Part shown: positions 56,662-64,000 of the stretch, piece by piece
Numbering within the stretch: the first letter of the stretch is position 1
How the letters are laid out: each line of letters begins with the position of its first letter
Source: Roseomonas sp. KE0001
GTDB lineage: Bacteria; Pseudomonadota; Alphaproteobacteria; Acetobacterales; Acetobacteraceae
Assembly (NCBI RefSeq): GCF_016107285.1
Contig: NZ_RCVQ01000002.1
Location: 496,001-560,000, forward strand
DNA: 64,000 bases
Direction of reading: 5' to 3'
Position numbers and translations under genes: made by a program
Notes under the pieces: model-generated
Database searches by the model: none
The model's input: the letters and a program-made list of their open reading frames with translations, nothing else
What the model was told of the DNA's origin: nothing

Positions 56662-58260
56662 ATGAGACACGACACTTGGACGCGCCGGGCCATGCTGGCA
56701 ACGGCCGTGACGACAGCGGGAAGCGGCATGGCGCGGGCACAGGCGGCGGAGCGGCCGCTGCGGCTGGTGGTGAATGCCGGGCTGCAGGTTCTGGACCCCA
56801 TCGCCGGCACCTCCTTCGTCACGCGCAACTTCGCCTACATGGTGTTCGACACGCTGGTGGCCATGGACAGCCAGGGCATCATGCGGCCGCAGATGCTGCA
56901 GGGCTGGAAGGCCAGCGATGACCGGCTGACCTACAACTTCACCCTGCGCCCGGGCCTGGAATGGCATGACGGCCAGCCGGTGACGGCGGAGGATTGCGTT
57001 GCCTCCCTCAAACGTTGGGGGGCGCGGGACTCTACCGGGCGCCGGCTGATGGGCGCGGCCCGATCCCTCCGCGCAACAGCCACGGACAGCTTCGTGCTGG
57101 AGCTGGCGCGACCTTTCGGCGGTGTCATCAGCGCCCTCGGCAAGCCCAGCGTGCACGTGCCCTTCATGATGCCCGCGCGTATTGCCGCCAACACTCTACC
57201 GACCGTGCCGGTGAAGGAGATCATGGGGTCCGGCCCCTTCGTCTTCCTCAGGAACGAATGGGTGCCGGGTGAGAAGGCCAGCTTCCGCCGCAACCCGCGC
57301 TACCGCCCGCGCGAGGAGCCGGCGGACGGTCTGGCGGGTGGCAAGCGCGTCTTCATCGAACGCGCCGAGCTGCTCAGCATGGACGACCCTTCCATGCGCG
57401 TGGCGGCACTGCAAGCGAACGAGGTGGACTACCTCGAATACGCTCCCTTCGACTATCTGCCCATCCTGCAACGCGACAGAGGCACGACGCTGGCAAAGCC
57501 GGGCGGCATCGCGCAGATCATGGGCGGGCTCGTGCTCAATCACGCGCAGCCGCCCTTCAACGACCTCAAGGTACGGCAGGCGCTGCAACTGGCGCTGGAC
57601 CAGGGCGGGATCGTCGCCGCGCACGGCCTGCCGGAGGGGATGTTCCTGCCGCGCTGCCAGTCCATGACGCTCTGCGGCACGCCGCTCTCCTCCGAGGCGG
57701 GCGGCGAGGCGCTTCGGCCCGACATGGAGCGGGCCCGCGCCGTGTTGCGCGAGTCCGGCTACGACAACGAACGGGTGGTGCTCCTGGATGCTCAGACATC
57801 CTCGCTGATCCATCCCATGGCCATGGTGGTGTCGGACCAGATGCGCAGGCTCGGACTGAATGTCGATCACCAGGTGATGGACTGGGCGACCGCCGCGCAG
57901 CGCTGGCTGAGCAGCGAACCGGTGGAGCGTGGCGGCTGGAGCGCCGTGCCGGTGGTCTATACCGGCTTCGACATGGCGGACCCGCTGGTGAATGTGGGCA
58001 TCAGCTACAATGGCACCCGCGCCGCGCCCTGGCTGTATGACGACGCGGCGCTGACACCGTTGCTGCGCGAGTTCGAGGCCGAGCCGGAGGACAACATGGA
58101 GCGGCGGCGCGCCCTGGCGGCCGAGATGAACCGCCGCGCGCTGATCAATGTCAACATGCCGCTGACCGGGCAGTTCTCCAGTCCCGCCGTCTGGCGCAGC
58201 GAGCTTCAGGGCGTCATCGACTTCGGCTTTCCCGTGCTGTGGAACATCCGCCGGGCCTGA
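56662..58260 (+). CDS. Peptide-type ABC transporter substrate-binding protein (SBP_bac_5)
   Basis: A 532-residue periplasmic receptor with a signal peptide (TWTRRAMLATAVTTAGSGMA, possibly Tat). The fold is shown by LRLVVNAGLQVLDPIAGTSF, WKASDDRLTYNFTLRPGLEW, HDGQPVTAEDCVASLKRWGA and FNDLKVRQALQLALDQGGIV. Two ATGs, 56,653 and 56,662, are in frame; 56,662 has GAGG nine bases upstream. It is followed on the same strand by the deacetylase and SDR genes; the matching permease and ATPase genes are on the opposite strand from 61,330 upwards, so the importer is split into two opposed operons. Confidence 0.9.
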   Translation: MRHDTWTRRAMLATAVTTAGSGMARAQAAERPLRLVVNAGLQVLDPIAGTSFVTRNFAYMVFDTLVAMDSQGIMRPQMLQGWKASDDRLTYNFTLRPGLEWHDGQPVTAEDCVASLKRWGARDSTGRRLMGAARSLRATATDSFVLELARPFGGVISALGKPSVHVPFMMPARIAANTLPTVPVKEIMGSGPFVFLRNEWVPGEKASFRRNPRYRPREEPADGLAGGKRVFIERAELLSMDDPSMRVAALQANEVDYLEYAPFDYLPILQRDRGTTLAKPGGIAQIMGGLVLNHAQPPFNDLKVRQALQLALDQGGIVAAHGLPEGMFLPRCQSMTLCGTPLSSEAGGEALRPDMERARAVLRESGYDNERVVLLDAQTSSLIHPMAMVVSDQMRRLGLNVDHQVMDWATAAQRWLSSEPVERGGWSAVPVVYTGFDMADPLVNVGISYNGTRAAPWLYDDAALTPLLREFEAEPEDNMERRRALAAEMNRRALINVNMPLTGQFSSPAVWRSELQGVIDFGFPVLWNIRRA

Positions 58261-58299
58261 GTGCCAGGCCATCCGGCAGACCAGAACAAGGACTTTCCC

Positions 58300-59133
58300 A
58301 TGCCTCGTCATATCGCCTGCCTGTCCTATGATTTCGACACCTGGTCCGGCTTCGCCGCGCGCGGCATGACGACGCCGACGCCCATCTCGCGCGGCGAGTT
58401 CGGCGTCGTCGGTGCGCGCCGCATCCTCGACCTGCTCCGCAGCCGCGGCATCAAGGGAAGCTGGTACATCCCCGGCGTGGTGATCGAGACCTACCCCGAG
58501 GCCTGCGCGAGGGTGGTGCAGGAGGGGCACGAGATCGGCCACCATGGCTGGAGCCACGTGCCGCCCGCCGAGCTTCCCGCCGAGGTGGAAGCGGAGGAAT
58601 TCGCCCGCGCCATCGAGTCCATCCGGCGCCTGACCGGCAGCAAGCCGGCCGGCTACCGCTCCCCCGCCTGGGACCTCAGCGAACGCACCATCGACCTGCT
58701 TCTTCGGCACGGCCTGCGCTACGACAGCAGCATGATGGGGCATGACTGCGAGCCCTACTTCGCCCGGCGCGGCGACCGGGTGGCCGTCGACGAGCCACTG
58801 ATCTTCGGCGAGACGACGGACCTCGTGGAGGTGCCCATCAGCTGGTCGCTCGATGATCACCCGCATTTCGAGTTCTTCCGCACCAAGGCGGGCGTCATGC
58901 CCGGCCTCGCCAATGCGAGCGCGGTGCTGGAGAACTGGCTGGCTGATTTCGAGTACATGTGCCGCACCAGCGAGTGGGGCGTCATGGTCTATACCTTCCA
59001 CCCGTATGTCAGCGGCCGCGGCCACCGCATGATGATGATGGAGAAGCTGATCGACGGCCTAGCGGGCATGGGGGCCGAGTTCCTGACACTGCAGCAGGTG
59101 GAACAGGAGTTCCGCAATCGCCAGGTGGGCTGA
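58300..59133 (+). CDS. Polysaccharide deacetylase family protein (PgdA/imidase-like)
   Basis: A 277-residue NodB-fold hydrolase without a signal peptide. It begins CLSYDFDTWSGFAARGM (metal Asp in YDFD, residues 10-13); the metal His pair lies in IGHHGWSHVPP (HxxxH), followed by the AGYRSPAWDLSERTIDLL and DSSMMGHDCEPYF segments. This arrangement resembles the Helicobacter pylori PgdA-type enzymes and related cyclic imidases/allantoinases (PuuE), not a secreted chitin deacetylase. A cytoplasmic amidase or imidase acting on the imported compound is therefore plausible. ATG 58,300 has AAGGA upstream, and the gene follows the SBP gene by 39 bases. Confidence 0.85.
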   Translation: MPRHIACLSYDFDTWSGFAARGMTTPTPISRGEFGVVGARRILDLLRSRGIKGSWYIPGVVIETYPEACARVVQEGHEIGHHGWSHVPPAELPAEVEAEEFARAIESIRRLTGSKPAGYRSPAWDLSERTIDLLLRHGLRYDSSMMGHDCEPYFARRGDRVAVDEPLIFGETTDLVEVPISWSLDDHPHFEFFRTKAGVMPGLANASAVLENWLADFEYMCRTSEWGVMVYTFHPYVSGRGHRMMMMEKLIDGLAGMGAEFLTLQQVEQEFRNRQVG

Positions 59134-59135
59134 GA

Positions 59136-60028
59136 ATGGCGCAGGCATCGCGCTTCTCCGGCCGCGCGGCCATTGTAACGGGCGCGGCGGGGGCATCGGG
59201 GCCGCGACGGCGCGCCGGCTGGTGGCCGAGGGCGCCAGGGTCCTGGTGACGGACCGCTCGGCGGAGGTGGAAGCCGTCGCGCGCGAGATCGGCGGCACGG
59301 CGCTGCTGCTCGACGTCAACGAAAAAGGGGCGGGGGCGAAGCTCGCCGCCGCCGCGCCGGAGGCCTTCGTACGCCGGGATGCGCTGGTGAACAATGCCGG
59401 CATCGGCGGCAGCCGGCCGCTCGCGGAATCCGATGACGACCGCATCGACCGCTCCATCGACACCAATCTCAAGGCGGTGCTGCGCATGACACAGGATTGC
59501 CTGCCGCACCTTGCCCGCCCGGGCGGGCGGATCATCAATGTCTCCTCCATCTTCGGCCTGGCAGGCTACCCCGGCTCGGCGGCCTATGCGGTGGCCAAGG
59601 CGGGCGTCGCGCAGCTCACCCGGCAATTGGCCTGCGACCTGGGGCCGGACGGCATTCAGGTGAACGCCGTCGCGCCGGGCATGATCGAGACGTCAATGAC
59701 GGCGGATCATCTGAGGGATCCCCGCTACCTGGCCAACATGCTCACGCCGACGCCGTTGCGCCGCAGTGGCAAGCCGGAGGAGATCGCCTCGGTGGTCGCC
59801 TTTCCGACGTCCGACGATGCCTCCTTCGTCACCGGCCAGGTGCTGGTGGTGGATGGCGGCTGGCTGATCTCCCGCGCCGCGCTCGCCCCCGGAGGGAGAG
59901 CCCGCATGAGGCGCCATGGCTTTCCTCGCCACCAGTCTCGCCCCTGGTTACCTGGCGGCCGAGGCCGCGGCCTGCCGCGCGGCCACGTGGCGATTCACCG
60001 GCCATTTCAGTCCGAGATTCTCCCGTAG
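59136..60028 (+). pseudogene. Short-chain dehydrogenase/reductase with a frameshift
   Basis: From ATG 59,136 the frame reads FSGRAAIVTGAAG and then loses the family pattern; the correct continuation (TARRLVAEGARVLVTDRSAE) is in the next frame. A run of five Gs at 59,189-59,193 sits where six would give the expected TGAAGGIGAA, so a one-base loss in the cofactor Gly motif (TGxxxGxG) explains it. The rest carries the SDR signatures NNAG, IINVSSIFGLAGYPGSAAY with YAVAK, and VNAVAPGMIETSM, ending at VVDGGWLIS, after which the frame runs on about 50 residues, 81 bases into the opposing monooxygenase gene. It is either a true pseudogene or a sequencing error. It forms a unit with the SBP and deacetylase genes. 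Confidence 0.75.
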
Positions 60029-61306
60029 CGTACGGCCCTCATAGGCTGTGCGGAACAGCCCGCGCCGCTGCAACTCGGGCGTGACGAGCTCGACGAAGTC
60101 CTCGCAGCCGCCGGGAAGCTGATTGGGCGTGATGTTGAAGCCGTCGCAGGCACCGCGGGTGAACCAGTCCTCCATCACGTCGGCCACGTCGCTGGCGGTG
60201 CCGATGACGCAGGAATTCCCCTCGCCCGCCATCTGCCGGCAGAGCTGGCGGATCGTGAGGTTGTGGCGGCGGGCGCGGGCCAGGATGCGCTCGGCGGCGC
60301 TGCGCACCTGCGGCTCGCCCCGCGGCTCCGGGACCGGCCCATCCAGATCGTGTCCGGTCAGGTCGCCGAACTCGTTGTAGACCCGCGCCAGCCCGACCAG
60401 GGGATCGAGCAACTCTTGCAGCCGGTCGAACTTGGCCTGTGCCTCCTCGCGCGTGCGACCCACGATCGGGCGCAGCGCCGGCATGATCTTCAGCTCGTCC
60501 CAGTCGCGGCCATGCCGCGCCAGCCGGCCCTTCACGTCGTCATAATAGGCCTTGGCATCGTCGATGGTGTCCTGTGCGGCATAGATCACCTCGGCATGGG
60601 CGGCGGCAATGTCGCGGCCTTGCCCAGCGGCGCCGGCCTGGAACAGCACCGGGCGGCCCTGCGGCATGTCCGCAAGGTTCAACGGTCCCTTGACCTTGAA
60701 GTGCTTGCCGACATGGTTGAGCTCGTGCATCCGGTCCTCGTCGTAGAAGAGGCCGGATTCGCGATCATAGATCAGCGCCCCGGGCTCCCAGCAGTCCCAG
60801 AGACCCTTGACGACCTCGACGAACTCGGCGGCGCGCTCGTACCGCGTGTCATAGTCGAGATGCCGGTCTCGGTTGAAGTTGCGACCCTCCGCATCGGACC
60901 AGGAGGTGACGATGTTCCAGCCCGCGCGACCCTTGCTGATCAGGTCCAGCGTGCCGAACTTGCGCGCGATGTGGAACGGCTCATTGTACGTGGTCGAGGC
61001 GGTGGAGACGAGACCTACATGCTTCGTCACCATCGCAAGCGCGGGAAGCAGCGACATCGGCTCCATCTCCGCAAGCTCGAAGCCGGAGCGGGCGAGCGAG
61101 CCGGGCGGCAAGTCCTTCTCGCGGATGGCGATGCCATCGGCGAAGAAGACCATGTCGAACAGGCCGCGCTCCGCCGCCTGGGCCGTGCGGACATAGTGCT
61201 CAATGCGCAGTGTGCCATCGGCCGGCACGTCCGGGTGGCGCCATGCGGCGGGGTGATAGCCGAGGCCGCGCATGGACATGCCGAGCCGCATCTTTCGTTT
61301 CTGCAT
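59948..61306 (-). CDS. NtaA/SnaA/DszA-type FMN-dependent monooxygenase
   Basis: A 452-residue luciferase-like flavin monooxygenase, a second family member besides that at 49,764-51,083. Features are the start KRKMRLGMSMRGLGYHPAAW, STASTTYNEPFHIARKFGTL, DLISKGRAGWNIVTSWSDAE and LFQAGAAGQGRDIAAAHAEV. It needs reduced FMN from a partner reductase not seen in the window. It follows the fused ATPase gene by 23 bases on the same strand, so the transporter and enzyme are probably co-transcribed. Its 3' end overlaps the run-on end of the opposite SDR gene. Confidence 0.9.
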   Translation of the reverse strand: MQKRKMRLGMSMRGLGYHPAAWRHPDVPADGTLRIEHYVRTAQAAERGLFDMVFFADGIAIREKDLPPGSLARSGFELAEMEPMSLLPALAMVTKHVGLVSTASTTYNEPFHIARKFGTLDLISKGRAGWNIVTSWSDAEGRNFNRDRHLDYDTRYERAAEFVEVVKGLWDCWEPGALIYDRESGLFYDEDRMHELNHVGKHFKVKGPLNLADMPQGRPVLFQAGAAGQGRDIAAAHAEVIYAAQDTIDDAKAYYDDVKGRLARHGRDWDELKIMPALRPIVGRTREEAQAKFDRLQELLDPLVGLARVYNEFGDLTGHDLDGPVPEPRGEPQVRSAAERILARARRHNLTIRQLCRQMAGEGNSCVIGTASDVADVMEDWFTRGACDGFNITPNQLPGGCEDFVELVTPELQRRGLFRTAYEGRTLRENLGLKWPVNRHVAARQAAASAAR

Positions 61307-61329
61307 ACGAGATCTATCCTTTCTGCCTG

Positions 61330-63186
61330 TCAGGTCGGCAGCGAAACCGGCTGCGGCCGGGGTTCCAGCGTGGGAATGGCGGCGATCAGCGCGCGGGTAT
61401 AGGCCTCGCGCGGGGCACCGAAGACGGCGGCGGGGGAGCCGCTCTCGACAATCCGCCCTTGCCGCATGATGGCGACGTGGTGCGCGACATGCCGCACCAC
61501 GCCAAGGTCATGCGAGATGAAGAGGTAGGAGGTGCCATGCCGCCGCTGCAACGCCAGGAGTTCGTTGAGGATGGCGGCCTGCACGGAGATGTCGAGCGCG
61601 GATGTAGGCTCGTCACAGATCACCAGGCGCGGATGGCCTGCGAAGGCGCGGGCGATGGAGACGCGCTGCTTCTCGCCGCCCGACATCTCACGTGGATAGA
61701 GATCGAGGTAGCGCTCGCCGAGCTTCACCGATTCGAGCTGCTCGATGACGCGTCGGCGCAGCGCCCTGCCGGCGAGGCCGCCATAGAGCTGCATCGGCCT
61801 GCCGACGATCTCGGCCACCGTGCGGTGCGGGTTCAACGCCGCATCCGGGTTCTGGAAGACGAACTGCACCGCCTGCTGCGCCGGTCGCGGCCGGCGCTGC
61901 ACCAGCCGCTCCAGCACCGCCTCCTCAAGGCGGATATCGCCTGCCTCCGGCACGATCAGCCCGGCGACACAACGTGCCAGGGTGGACTTGCCCGAGCCGC
62001 TCTCGCCGACCACCGCGAGGGTCCGCCCGGCAGGGATGTCGAGCGTCACGTGATCCACCGCGCGCACCGGCGCCGGACCGCGCAGGAACGGGAGCGCTGA
62101 GCGGCCGCGGAAGCTGCGGCAGAGATCCACCATCTGCAAGCGGGGCCGGCCTTTCACCGCCGTGGTTACGGCCTCCTCCTCCATCAGCGGTTCCGGCGGC
62201 AGGCGCTGATGGATCTCGTTCTGGAAGTGGCAGCGGCTGTGATGCGTGCTTCCGGCGTGCCCGGCGGCATCCAGCTCCGGCATGACATCGTGGCAGGTGG
62301 CTTCGGCGATGGCGCAGCGGGGGGAGAAGACGCAGCCGACAGGCGGTGTGCGCAGGTCCGGCAGCCGGCCGGGAATGGCGGCAAGCCGCCGGCGTGGCCC
62401 CCCGATCGCGGGCATGGCCCGCATCAGCGCGACCGTATACGGGTGGCGCGGCGTGCGCAGCACCTGCTGCGTCGTGCCCTCCTCGATGAGCTGTCCGGCA
62501 TAGAGCACGCCGACCCGGTCGCAGACCTGCGCGACGACGCCCATGTTGTGGCTGATGAACAGCACCGCCACGCCGGTCTCGCGGCGCAACTCGTTCACAA
62601 GCTCCAGGATCACCGCCTCGGTCGTGACATCGAGGCCGGTGGTCGGCTCATCCATGATCAGGAGGCGCGGCTGGCAGGCGAGCGCCATGGCGATGACGAC
62701 GCGCTGCTGCTGTCCGCCGGAGAGCTGGTGTGGGTAGCGGTGCGCGATCTCGGAGGGGTGCGGCAGATGCACTCGCTCCAGCAGCGCGACGGCACGCGTC
62801 CAGGCGGTGGACCTGTCCGCGGCCCTGTGCAGGCGGATCGCCTCGGCGATCTGCTCGCCGACCTTGATGGCCGGATTGAGCGCGCTCATCGGGTCCTGGT
62901 AGACCATGGCGGCGGTGCGGCCGCGCATACGCGCCAGGGCCGGCTCGGAAAGGGTCATGATGTCCTGGCCATCCACCCGCACAGTGCCGGTGGCCTGGCC
63001 CTTGATGTGGCGCATCACCGCATAGGCAACGCTGCTCTTGCCGGAGCCGCTCTCCCCGATCAGCCCCAGCGCCTCGCCCGGGGCAATACTGAAGGAGACG
63101 CCGCGCACGGCGCGCAGCGGGCCATAAGTGATGGAGAGGTTGCGCACATCCAGGACGGGCGGAGCGAGCTGGCCTATGGCGTTCAC
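61330..63186 (-). CDS. Fused double ATP-binding protein of a peptide-type ABC importer (GsiA-like)
   Basis: A 618-residue protein with two complete ATPase domains in one chain. The first has GESGSGKSSVAYAV, LSGGQQQR and LLIMDEPTTGLD, followed by a cysteine-bearing oligopeptide extension (VGCVFSPRCAIAEATC). The second has GESGSGKSTLARCV, MSGGEKQR and LVICDEPTSALD. This replaces the separate DppD and DppF proteins found in the first operon. GTG 63,186 has GGAAGG five bases upstream and overlaps the permease stop (GTGA). It serves the permease encoded upstream and most likely the SBP at 56,662. Confidence 0.93.
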   Translation of the reverse strand: MNAIGQLAPPVLDVRNLSITYGPLRAVRGVSFSIAPGEALGLIGESGSGKSSVAYAVMRHIKGQATGTVRVDGQDIMTLSEPALARMRGRTAAMVYQDPMSALNPAIKVGEQIAEAIRLHRAADRSTAWTRAVALLERVHLPHPSEIAHRYPHQLSGGQQQRVVIAMALACQPRLLIMDEPTTGLDVTTEAVILELVNELRRETGVAVLFISHNMGVVAQVCDRVGVLYAGQLIEEGTTQQVLRTPRHPYTVALMRAMPAIGGPRRRLAAIPGRLPDLRTPPVGCVFSPRCAIAEATCHDVMPELDAAGHAGSTHHSRCHFQNEIHQRLPPEPLMEEEAVTTAVKGRPRLQMVDLCRSFRGRSALPFLRGPAPVRAVDHVTLDIPAGRTLAVVGESGSGKSTLARCVAGLIVPEAGDIRLEEAVLERLVQRRPRPAQQAVQFVFQNPDAALNPHRTVAEIVGRPMQLYGGLAGRALRRRVIEQLESVKLGERYLDLYPREMSGGEKQRVSIARAFAGHPRLVICDEPTSALDISVQAAILNELLALQRRHGTSYLFISHDLGVVRHVAHHVAIMRQGRIVESGSPAAVFGAPREAYTRALIAAIPTLEPRPQPVSLPT

Positions 63187-64000
63187 CGCATCCTTCCTCC
63201 GCCCGGCAGGGCAAGCCTGTGGCGCAGCCGCTCGCCGAGGAGCACGGTACCGATTGAGGCGAGCGCGATGGCCAGGCAGGGATAGATGACCAGCCAGGGC
63301 GCGATCTCGATGAACTGCTGTCCGTCCTTCACCATCAGCCCCCAGGCCGGGGTCGGCGGCGTCACGCCGATGCCGAGATAGGCCAGCGAGGCAGCCAGCA
63401 GAATGCCGGATGTCACCCGCAGCGAGAAGTCGACGACGATGATGGGCAGGACGTTGGGCAGCAGCTCGCGGAAGAGGATGAAGCGCCGGCTCTCGCCGCG
63501 CGAGCGTGCGGCCTCGATGAACTCGCGGGTGGCGAGGTCCACAGTGATGCTGCGAACCAGCCGGGCCGATCGTGGCCAAAAGACAAGGGCGATGGCAGCG
63601 ATGACATTGATCGGCGCGGGGCCCAGCATGACCACCACCAGCATGGCGAGAATCAGGCCGGGGAAGGACATCAGCGCGTCCATGATGCGCATGATGGTCT
63701 CGTCGGCTGCGCCGCGAAGGTAGCCGGCAGCCAGGCCGGTGACGGTGCCGAGCATGACGCCGAGCGCTGCGGCAGCCATGGCAAGCAGCAGGGTGGGGCG
63801 GGCGCCGGTCAGCACGCGGGAGAAGACGTCACGGCCGAACTCATCGGTGCCGAAGGGAAAGGCCAGGCTGGGCGGCTCCAGCGCGTGCAGCGGGTCGAAC
63901 TCGGTCGCCGAGAGCGGCGAGAGCGAGGGCCCGAGGACCACCAGAACAGCCATGCCCAGCACGATGAAGGCGCCAGGCAGATCGCCCGGCCGGATGCCAG
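63183..64000 (-). CDS. Dipeptide-type ABC transporter permease (DppC-like), 5' end outside the window
   Basis: At least 272 residues of a DppC-type permease. The visible part begins in or before the first helix (FIVLGMAVLVVLGPSLSPLS), followed by PFGTDEFGRDVFSRVLTGAR, the EAA loop WPRSARLVRSITVDLATREF and the segment SLAYLGIGVTPPTPAWGLMV. It ends GERLRHRLALPGGGRMR. The frame is still open at the window edge (GTG at 63,962 is internal), so the true start lies outside. A DppB-like gene is expected just upstream. It is coupled to the fused ATPase gene by a four-base overlap. Confidence 0.9.
   Translation of the reverse strand, partial: GIRPGDLPGAFIVLGMAVLVVLGPSLSPLSATEFDPLHALEPPSLAFPFGTDEFGRDVFSRVLTGARPTLLLAMAAAALGVMLGTVTGLAAGYLRGAADETIMRIMDALMSFPGLILAMLVVVMLGPAPINVIAAIALVFWPRSARLVRSITVDLATREFIEAARSRGESRRFILFRELLPNVLPIIVVDFSLRVTSGILLAASLAYLGIGVTPPTPAWGLMVKDGQQFIEIAPWLVIYPCLAIALASIGTVLLGERLRHRLALPGGGRMR

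Noticed and set aside
1-64000. tRNA, rRNA, insertion sequences, integrases and attachment sites
   Set aside because: I looked for conserved tRNA/rRNA sequence, transposase motifs and flanking inverted repeats and saw none; a covariance-model search would be more sensitive.

Overview
The DNA is very GC-rich, with strong G/C third-codon bias and densely packed genes that often overlap by 4 bases. The gene families (AddAB, the MoxR-DUF58-DUF4159 membrane cluster, DUF1285 next to a NUDIX hydrolase, and many ABC importers) point to an alphaproteobacterium. A Roseomonas-like member of the Acetobacteraceae is the best guess, inferred from protein style only. I see no rRNA, tRNA, CRISPR array or insertion sequence.

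Bases 1-13,700 are mixed core and housekeeping genes: a GntR regulator coupled to a DHDPS-family gene cut by the window edge, an OsmC protein, a lactate-permease-family transporter beside a 5'-truncated MarR gene, a secreted trypsin-like protease, a divergent PEP-carboxylase-like protein, a transglutaminase-like protein, a PhyH dioxygenase, dnaN and a UdgX-type uracil-DNA glycosylase. Bases 13,705-23,152 hold addA and addB, normally neighbours, here separated by an opposite-strand pair (TRAP solute receptor and M20 amidohydrolase). Bases 23,300-26,340 hold an MFS transporter coupled to an internally deleted ArsB-type remnant, then a NUDIX hydrolase and DUF1285. Bases 26,451-36,357, all on the + strand, hold MoxR ATPase, DUF58, DUF4159 and a VWA/amidotransferase-like membrane protein, then a lipoprotein, an ankyrin protein and an AsmA protein: a cell-envelope block.

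Bases 36,414-64,000 look like accessory catabolism built from importers plus enzymes. (a) A ten-gene minus-strand operon (47,063 to 36,414) has a SnoaL-like protein, FAD amine oxidase, TSUP permease, YtcJ-type amidohydrolase, COG0523 GTPase and a complete dipeptide-type ABC importer, preceded by a MocR regulator. (b) A minus-strand SsuABC-like importer with a flavin monooxygenase and a DUF1932 dehydrogenase (53,703 to 48,865). Beside it lie an MFS gene and a divergent lacI gene; the same 14-bp palindrome (ATGAACCGGTTCAT) lies before the importer operon and in the lacI/MFS divergent promoter, defining a local LacI regulon. (c) A third import module has a solute receptor, a PgdA/imidase-like deacetylase and a frameshifted SDR gene on the + strand, facing a flavin monooxygenase, a fused double ATPase and a permease on the - strand.

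The most notable points are the covalent-type UdgX beside dnaN, the split addAB locus, the LacI twin-operator regulon, the PEPC-like protein with altered catalytic motifs, the COG0523 GTPase inside a peptide-import operon, and several decaying genes (MarR, ArsB, SDR).
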